From CAZCSK01 sp964501265 (lineage in GTDB: Bacteria; Actinomycetota; CADDZG01; JAHWKV01), in NCBI GenBank assembly GCA_964501265.1, contig CAZCSK010000034.1, positions 1 through 26,542 of the forward strand: a stretch of 26,542 nucleotides of DNA. The letters run 5' to 3'. The notes beneath the pieces were generated by a model. That model searched no databases, was not told where the DNA came from, and saw only the letters and a program-made list of their open reading frames with translations. Position numbers and translations under genes: made by a program. This document shows positions 22,109 to 26,542 of the stretch, piece by piece (the stretch's first letter is position 1; every line of letters begins with the position of its first letter).

Positions 22109-22441
22109 TCAGAAGGCCTGAGCCGAGGGTTCGTAGTCGTCGTACACGGCATCCTCTGGGCTGTACCAGTCGATCACCGAGGAAGCCGGCGGTAAATGAG
22201 CAGGCCGGTCCCAGTCGAGCAGCTTTTCGCGCAACGACCACAGGACGATCTCGGCCGTGTCTACGGCTCTCAAATGTTCATCCGGCGAAATGTAGTGCTC
22301 CGACTTCGCCTCGGCCTCAAAGTAAGTATCGATTGCACCCCTGAAGGCCGCGTAGGCCTCGTCGAGACGACGGCGATCCGAGGCATCCAGCGAATCCATC
22401 GAACGGAGCGGAAGATCCTGCGGACTACCCATAGATGTCAT
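22109..22441 (-). CDS. Putative antitoxin partner of the PemK/MazF-like gene
   Basis: A 110-residue acidic protein that I do not recognise as a named antitoxin family. ATG 22441 is chosen because GGAGGTGAG lies 4-5 bases upstream; the in-frame ATG at 22477 adds 12 unlikely residues. The sequence begins with a polar helix-rich part (DASDRRRLDEAYAAFRGAIDTYFEAEAK) and ends in an Asp/Glu/Tyr-rich, Pro-containing tail (WYSPEDAVYDDYEPS) of the kind that occupies the MazF active cleft. No obvious DNA-binding motif is seen. Position (directly upstream of, and eight bases from, the toxin) and charge are the only support for an antitoxin role. Confidence 0.6.
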   Translation of the reverse strand: MTSMGSPQDLPLRSMDSLDASDRRRLDEAYAAFRGAIDTYFEAEAKSEHYISPDEHLRAVDTAEIVLWSLREKLLDWDRPAHLPPASSVIDWYSPEDAVYDDYEPSAQAF

Positions 22442-22520
22442 TGTCTCACCTCCCCAAAGTCCCAGGCAAGTAATCACGCCAAACTAACCTGAAGGCCGCA
22501 TCCCCGACAGCCGGATCCCA

Positions 22521-23414
22521 TCAAAGGGGTGCATCGCTCGGACGCCTTTGTGGAAGGACGAAGCGGAAGGTCGCGCCCCCGGGCGTCTCCTCCAACCAGA
22601 TCCGCCCACCCAGCGCGTCAACCAGTTCTCGGCAGATGTACAGGCCCACGCCGAGACCACCGTGCGCTCTTGTTGAGCTTCCGTCTCCCTGAGTGAAGGA
22701 TCTGAAGATATTATCCTGCTTCGATTGGGGCACACCTGGGCCACGATCGATCACTGAAAAGGTCAATTCTTGGTCACCGCGATGTGCTTCAAGCCGGATC
22801 GGCGAAGCGCCGGGTGAGAACTTAAACGCGTTGTCGATCAAGTGGGAGAGAATCTCCTCGAAGTAGGCAGGCTCGGTCACGCAAGAGGCAGCTTCGGCTG
22901 TTACGTCGGTCTCGTAGTCTCGTCCAAATGCCAGTACCGCCATCGCCTTTTCGAAAGCTCGGTTGATGTCTACGCGATCGAGGGTCAAGGTTCGGTCGCG
23001 ATTTCGTTGGATCGTCGACACGCGCAGGAGTGAGTCAACGACCTTCAGCAAGTGGTTGCCTTGAGCGTGGATCGTTCCGGCAAACTCTTTCACCTCTTCC
23101 ATGGAAACATCCTTGGTGCTGAGATAAATCGCCCAACCGATGATCGGCGTAAGAGGTGTTCTTAGTTCGTGTGAGCAATTGGCTATGAATTCTTCACGGG
23201 TTCGCTCCGCCTCGCGAGCCTTGTCGGCAGCAATCTCGAGTGCTCTCTTCGCCACCTCGAGTTGGTCTGCCCTCTTTTTCTCGATTTCGTATAGCGCTTT
23301 GATCTCCTCGGCGAACACTAGAGCTTGGCTCAGTGGGTTACGCCGCTCCGCCTCGTCGGAGGCGTCGGATTCTAGAGCTTGACGCATCCTCTCCACGGCG
23401 CCTTTCTCCTTCAT
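22521..23414 (-). CDS. Soluble sensor histidine kinase
   Basis: A 297-residue cytoplasmic kinase with no membrane segment. An N-terminal coiled coil (about 30-72, rich in Ala/Glu/Lys/Arg) leads to HisKA with phosphoacceptor His82 in NCSHELRTPL and an HATPase domain (HLIDNAFKFSPG, DRGPGVP, FRSFTQGD, GLGVGLYICRE, ending in DALGGRIWLEETPGGATFRF). It lacks PAS, GAF or other input domains, so it probably takes its signal through the coiled coil from a partner, or acts as a phosphorelay member for the two receivers before it. The ATG lies five bases after the stop of the nearer receiver, making it the last gene of a five-gene minus-strand unit. Confidence 0.88.
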   Translation of the reverse strand: MKEKGAVERMRQALESDASDEAERRNPLSQALVFAEEIKALYEIEKKRADQLEVAKRALEIAADKAREAERTREEFIANCSHELRTPLTPIIGWAIYLSTKDVSMEEVKEFAGTIHAQGNHLLKVVDSLLRVSTIQRNRDRTLTLDRVDINRAFEKAMAVLAFGRDYETDVTAEAASCVTEPAYFEEILSHLIDNAFKFSPGASPIRLEAHRGDQELTFSVIDRGPGVPQSKQDNIFRSFTQGDGSSTRAHGGLGVGLYICRELVDALGGRIWLEETPGGATFRFVLPQRRPSDAPL

Positions 23415-23419
23415 CGGCT

Positions 23420-23776
23420 CTACCGTAGAAAGGGCCCCACGACATCTCTTAACAAGGAGACCTTGAATGGCTTTGCGACGAAACCCTCGACGCCCATCCC
23501 GAGAGCCTCCTCTCGTTTGCTGTCGTGCACAGTGACGATAACAACCGGAACACCGGTCATGGAGGGCTCCTCGCGCAGGTGAGGCAGGATCGACAGACCG
23601 TCCTCATGTCCCAAGTCGACATCCAGCAGCACCAAATCCGGACTCTCCCGACGTGCAACCTCTCGCGCGTCGGAGAAGGTTGCTGCCCGCACCACCTTGA
23701 CCCCGAGGTCGTCCAAGGTCATCGCGACGAGGCTCTTCATCTGGGGCTCGTCATCTATGAGAAGTACCACTTTCAT
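23420..23776 (-). CDS. Stand-alone receiver protein (second of a tandem pair)
   Basis: A 118-residue receiver with no output domain. The acidic pair is Asp8-Asp9, the phosphoacceptor Asp52 (LLDVDLG), the switch Thr is Thr82 (VTVHD) and Lys102 lies in AKPF. ATG 23776 overlaps the stop of the upstream receiver (ATGA). It is not a recent duplicate of that neighbour: residues outside the motifs differ throughout. It is probably phosphorylated by one or both kinases of the operon and signals by binding. Confidence 0.88.
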   Translation of the reverse strand: MKVVLLIDDEPQMKSLVAMTLDDLGVKVVRAATFSDAREVARRESPDLVLLDVDLGHEDGLSILPHLREEPSMTGVPVVIVTVHDSKREEALGMGVEGFVAKPFKVSLLRDVVGPFLR

Positions 23777-24150
23777 TCGGCGCCTCTTGCCTCGAAGACT
23801 TCTTCGACCTTGCGGATCAAGGCGACCGGAGAGAACGGCTTGGTGAAGTAATCGTCGGCGCCCGCGGCTTTACCTTCAGCGATGTCTGTTTCTTGTGCCA
23901 GGGCGGTGAGCATGATCACTCGGACCTCTTTCAATCCGGGATCGGCTCTGATGGCCCGGCATACATCAAATCCAGACAACTCGGGCATAGAAACATCCAG
24001 GAGAACCAAATGCGGTCGATGCTTCTCCACCAAAGCCAGGGCCTCAAGGCCATCTGAGGCTTCCAGGATCTCGTAAGCCTCACTCTCAAGGGTCATCTTC
24101 ACCAGCGATCGGACCCCAGCCTCATCGTCGGCGATCAATAGCTTTCTCAT
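23773..24150 (-). CDS. Stand-alone receiver protein (first of a tandem pair)
   Basis: A 125-residue CheY-like receiver. The acidic pair is Asp8-Asp9, the phosphoacceptor Asp52 (LLDVSMPELSG), the switch Thr is Thr82 (LTALAQ) and Lys104 lies in TKPF. Alpha-4/beta-5 residues (GADDYFTKPFSPVALIRKVEEVF) are those of well-behaved OmpR/PhoB-like receivers, but no DNA-binding domain follows. ATG 24150 lies 29 bases inside the end of the Cache-PAS kinase gene, so translation of the two is coupled, and that kinase is the likely phosphodonor. Confidence 0.9.
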   Translation of the reverse strand: MRKLLIADDEAGVRSLVKMTLESEAYEILEASDGLEALALVEKHRPHLVLLDVSMPELSGFDVCRAIRADPGLKEVRVIMLTALAQETDIAEGKAAGADDYFTKPFSPVALIRKVEEVFEARGAE

Positions 24151-26173
24151 TTACCCCCTCCTCCTCTTTCGTTGTCTCAGGCGCAACGGGAAGAGAGAAA
24201 GCAAAAGTACTTCCATCCTTCTCCGAACTCGTTACCCAGATCTGCCCACCTAGAATCTCCAGGAGGCTCTTTGTAATGAAGAGTCCCAGACCCGTCCCAC
24301 CCGCTTCTTGGACTTCCTGGCGGTCGACTCGATAGAACTTCTCGAAAAGGTGTGCGGTCTCATCGTCTGAAAGGCCGATCCCTTTATCAGCAACGCAGAC
24401 CTCAACGCTGGGCCCGTTGTACCTCGCCGTAACGGTGATCGCAGATCCGGGGGGCGAGTACTTCGCCGCGTTTCCGATGAGATTGGTTAGGACTTGTATG
24501 AGCATGTCTGGATCGGCAAGGACTCTTGGGATGCCGGGCTCGAGTTCGATCCTTAAGTCCCGTTGCGCGCTGAATGGTTGGGCCACCTGAGCGATCGCGT
24601 CGCCGAGGTCAACGGGAACGCTTCTCACCACTAGTCGCCCCGATTCGATCCGGGACACAGACAGAAGGTCGTCGATGAGACGGCCAAGTCGCTGCGCAGA
24701 GACATTAATTTGCTCGAGGGCTTCGCGTGACTTGTCCGGCTCGAATTCGCGAGACAGGAGCAATTCTGAGAATCCCTGAATCATGGTAAGCGGGGTTCGA
24801 AGCTCATGGGATACGGTCGATATGAGCGCCGACTTCATCTGGTCGACCTCCCGCTCGTGGCTCATGTCTCTTATAACATCGACCCCCCCAAGCGGCTTTC
24901 CCTCATCACCCAGGATGGGGGCGGCCGTGAGCGCAATAGGTACGCGGCGGCCGTCCTTCGTTTCAAGCATGAACTCGAACCCGTGAGTGGCAACCACCTC
25001 ACCAGCTTCTACCGCCCTACTCAGCATCCTTTCTTCTATAGGAACCTGCTCCCCGCGCGCATCGAAGACGGGGAACGCCTCAGCGTACGGTCGGCCTAGG
25101 ACCTCCTCTTCGGACCAACCGGACAGACGCTCCATCGCGGGGTTGATCGCGACAACGAGCCCCGTATTATCGGTGGTGGCCACGGCTTCGGCAGCGGAAT
25201 CGAGGATCGCCGCGATCATCGTCCTTTCCGCGTCGAGTGCCCCGATGAGGCGGAAAAGGATCAGCGACGCCAACAGCGCGACCAATATGATCAACCCGGC
25301 CACGCCTGACAATCGCCTCGTTAACGCCGTGATCGGTCGAAAGGCTTCCGACCTTGGTTGCTCGACAAGAACGGCCCACCCGATCTCAGGCACTGACGCG
25401 AAGGCAACCAGCCGGGAGCCGCTTGATCCGGGCAATTCCGACTCCGTCACTCCCGACTTCCCCTCGAGGGCCGTGGCGATGACGGGATGATCCTTGAAGG
25501 TTCTAAGAGCGCGGTCTGGTGGCGCGTCCAATGCGTGGCCGGCCTGGTCGAATATCTGCAGTGAGCCTCCATTCGGGACATTGACGCGCTTTGAGATCAG
25601 GTCGAATTTAGTGATCGGGAGTGTCGCCTGAACGACGCCGACAACAGCGCCGTATGAGTCTCGTATCGCGACAGAGAACGCGACGACAACTGCCCGAGGC
25701 GTCCCCTTTTGCTGAAAAGCCTCCGATACGTAGGGACCCCCTAAGCCGAGTGCGCCCCGGAAGTAATCACGTGACGAGAAATCCTGCCCCAACACCGATG
25801 GATCAGGCGGATCGCGTGCCCAGAGCGTGCCCGACGTATCGAACATCGCGGCACTGGCCAGATCGGGATCCAAACCGCGCAGCCCCTGGAGGTAGATGTT
25901 CAGCCCGCTCCAGTCACCAGCCGCTGCCAACCCAATGACGTCAGGGCGTCCGGCAATCCCTTGCACCGCCCGAAGCCGACCACTCACTTCGGTGGCGGCG
26001 ATCGTCGTTGCCATACGCGCCAGAGCCTCGTTGCTCTCCAGCACGAGGGCGCGCCTTGATGCTGTCGAATCGACCACCTGCCAAACGAGACCACCCAACC
26101 CGACTACCAGTACCACCAAGATCGCCGCGACGGCGTATCGTGTACGCGCGCGCAGGTTGGATCGTCTAGTCAC
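24122..26173 (-). CDS. Cache-PAS sensor histidine kinase
   Basis: A kinase of about 683 residues. A basic start and TM1 (about 13-33) precede an extracytoplasmic double-Cache-type domain (about 40-284; motifs SRDYFRGAL and GGPYVSEAF are typical of small-ligand-binding Cache_1). TM2 (about 291-310), PAS (319-437; DNTGLVVAINPAMERLSGWSEEEVLG), HisKA with His456 (VSHELRTPL) and HATPase (NLIGNAAKYSPPG, DKGIGL, FEKFYRVD, GTGLGLFITKS) follow. GTG 26173 is chosen because it overlaps the HD-GYP stop by eight bases and gives a normal N-terminus; an in-frame ATG at 26251 would read 26 residues of the HD-GYP coding region. The 3' end overlaps the receiver gene. The ligand is not predictable from sequence. 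Confidence 0.88.
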   Translation of the reverse strand: MTRRSNLRARTRYAVAAILVVLVVGLGGLVWQVVDSTASRRALVLESNEALARMATTIAATEVSGRLRAVQGIAGRPDVIGLAAAGDWSGLNIYLQGLRGLDPDLASAAMFDTSGTLWARDPPDPSVLGQDFSSRDYFRGALGLGGPYVSEAFQQKGTPRAVVVAFSVAIRDSYGAVVGVVQATLPITKFDLISKRVNVPNGGSLQIFDQAGHALDAPPDRALRTFKDHPVIATALEGKSGVTESELPGSSGSRLVAFASVPEIGWAVLVEQPRSEAFRPITALTRRLSGVAGLIILVALLASLILFRLIGALDAERTMIAAILDSAAEAVATTDNTGLVVAINPAMERLSGWSEEEVLGRPYAEAFPVFDARGEQVPIEERMLSRAVEAGEVVATHGFEFMLETKDGRRVPIALTAAPILGDEGKPLGGVDVIRDMSHEREVDQMKSALISTVSHELRTPLTMIQGFSELLLSREFEPDKSREALEQINVSAQRLGRLIDDLLSVSRIESGRLVVRSVPVDLGDAIAQVAQPFSAQRDLRIELEPGIPRVLADPDMLIQVLTNLIGNAAKYSPPGSAITVTARYNGPSVEVCVADKGIGLSDDETAHLFEKFYRVDRQEVQEAGGTGLGLFITKSLLEILGGQIWVTSSEKDGSTFAFSLPVAPETTKEEEGVNEKAIDRRR

Positions 26174-26542
26174 GACGGAGGGGATCCCATTTGGTCGATC
26201 CGTGTCGTACCTCTTCGAGTTCTTCGACTGAGATGCTGAGGAATGCCTCAACTGCCTCGGGCCAGAACTGGCTCCCCGACCCGTTACGGATCTCGGCTAT
26301 GGCGTCCTGCGTGGACATCGCTTTTCGGTATGGCCGGTCCGAGGTCATCGCATCAAACGAGTCCGCTATCGGGAAGACTCGAGCGCCAAGCGGAATCTGA
26401 TCACCCCTAAGACCCAGGGGATATCCCTTCCCGTCCCAGCGTTCGTGGTGGGCATAGACGATCTCCTTTGCGAGAGCAAGGAAGGGAATCCCATCAAGGA
26501 TTCGCCTTCCGGTTTCTGGATGAAGGCGCATGATGTCCCACT
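26166..26542 (-). CDS. HD-GYP domain protein, C-terminal part (cut by window edge)
   Basis: About 125 C-terminal residues are visible; the 5' end lies beyond the window. WDIMRLHPETGRRIL, YAHHERWDGKGYP (the GYP motif), GLRGDQIPLGARVFPIADSFDAMTSDRPYR and a final EAVEAFL helix are the characteristic second half of HD-GYP phosphodiesterases. The HD pair itself would lie upstream and cannot be checked. It is similar in pattern to the receiver/HD-GYP protein at 7608-8648. Its stop overlaps the kinase start, so it is the first visible gene of the minus-strand signalling operon and could set c-di-GMP level in response to it. Confidence 0.88.
   Translation of the reverse strand, partial: WDIMRLHPETGRRILDGIPFLALAKEIVYAHHERWDGKGYPLGLRGDQIPLGARVFPIADSFDAMTSDRPYRKAMSTQDAIAEIRNGSGSQFWPEAVEAFLSISVEELEEVRHGSTKWDPLRRD

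Noticed and set aside
21961..22344. Plus-strand open frame of 127 codons
   Set aside because: Antisense to the PemK-like gene and its partner; arginine/serine/proline-rich composition typical of a shadow frame.
1..26542. tRNA, rRNA or known riboswitch
   Set aside because: No cloverleaf with a GTTCRA-type T-arm, rRNA signature or recognised riboswitch core was seen by eye. A covariance-model scan would be needed to exclude them fully.

Overview
The window reads as a chromosomal segment of a high-GC, Gram-positive-type bacterium, most likely an actinobacterium. Pointers are the frequent GTG/TTG starts, 1-8 base stop/start overlaps inside operons, lipoprotein-type substrate-binding proteins, a WxL-like/DUF916 surface pair, a secreted S8 protease with a Trp/Tyr repeat tail, and a toxin-antitoxin gene that appears to be leaderless. 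The lineage is an inference from style and gene content; no rRNA, tRNA or phylogenetic marker is present.

Layout. 1-130: a REP-like repeat (two direct copies and one inverted copy of a GGGGGCGCGTGTCTCA core), then a G-run cluster. 138-3455: a tightly coupled operon of a HAD-type hydrolase and a tungstate-type ABC importer (binding lipoprotein, permease, ATPase). 3528-5516: a stand-alone receiver and a Cache-type sensor histidine kinase broken by a one-base frameshift. 5598-7611: a hairpin-rich leader, a secreted WxL-like protein and a membrane-anchored DUF916 protein. 7608-8648 (minus): a receiver/HD-GYP protein. 8862-14958: an oligopeptide ABC transporter (oppABCDF), with a terminator-like hairpin after the binding protein, and a small secreted or anchored protein. 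15001-16254: a PlsC-type acyltransferase and an NTF2-like protein. 16264-20322 (minus): a secreted subtilase whose tail has 20 SSWY units, followed 45 bases downstream by a multi-TM PAS histidine kinase. 20442-22441: a VOC protein, a VapBC pair with a readable promoter and operator, and a frameshifted PemK/MazF-like toxin with an unfamiliar partner. 22521-26542 (minus): a signalling operon HD-GYP (cut by the window edge), Cache-PAS kinase, receiver, receiver, soluble kinase.

How it fits together. The window is dominated by signal transduction. There are four histidine kinases (one broken), three receivers with no output domain, and two HD-GYP proteins, but no DNA-binding response regulator. 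Output therefore probably goes through protein contacts and c-di-GMP turnover rather than transcription. The other theme is the envelope and uptake: tungstate and peptide import, the WxL-like/DUF916 pair, and the secreted protease, which could supply peptides to the opp importer (inference).

The strongest items for follow-up are the SSWY-tailed protease with its neighbouring kinase, the WxL-like/DUF916 pair outside its best-known hosts, and the two toxin-antitoxin loci. Three apparent frameshifts (near 4552, 15780 and 21939) need read-level checking before being treated as biology. No stretch longer than about 215 bases lacks a gene.
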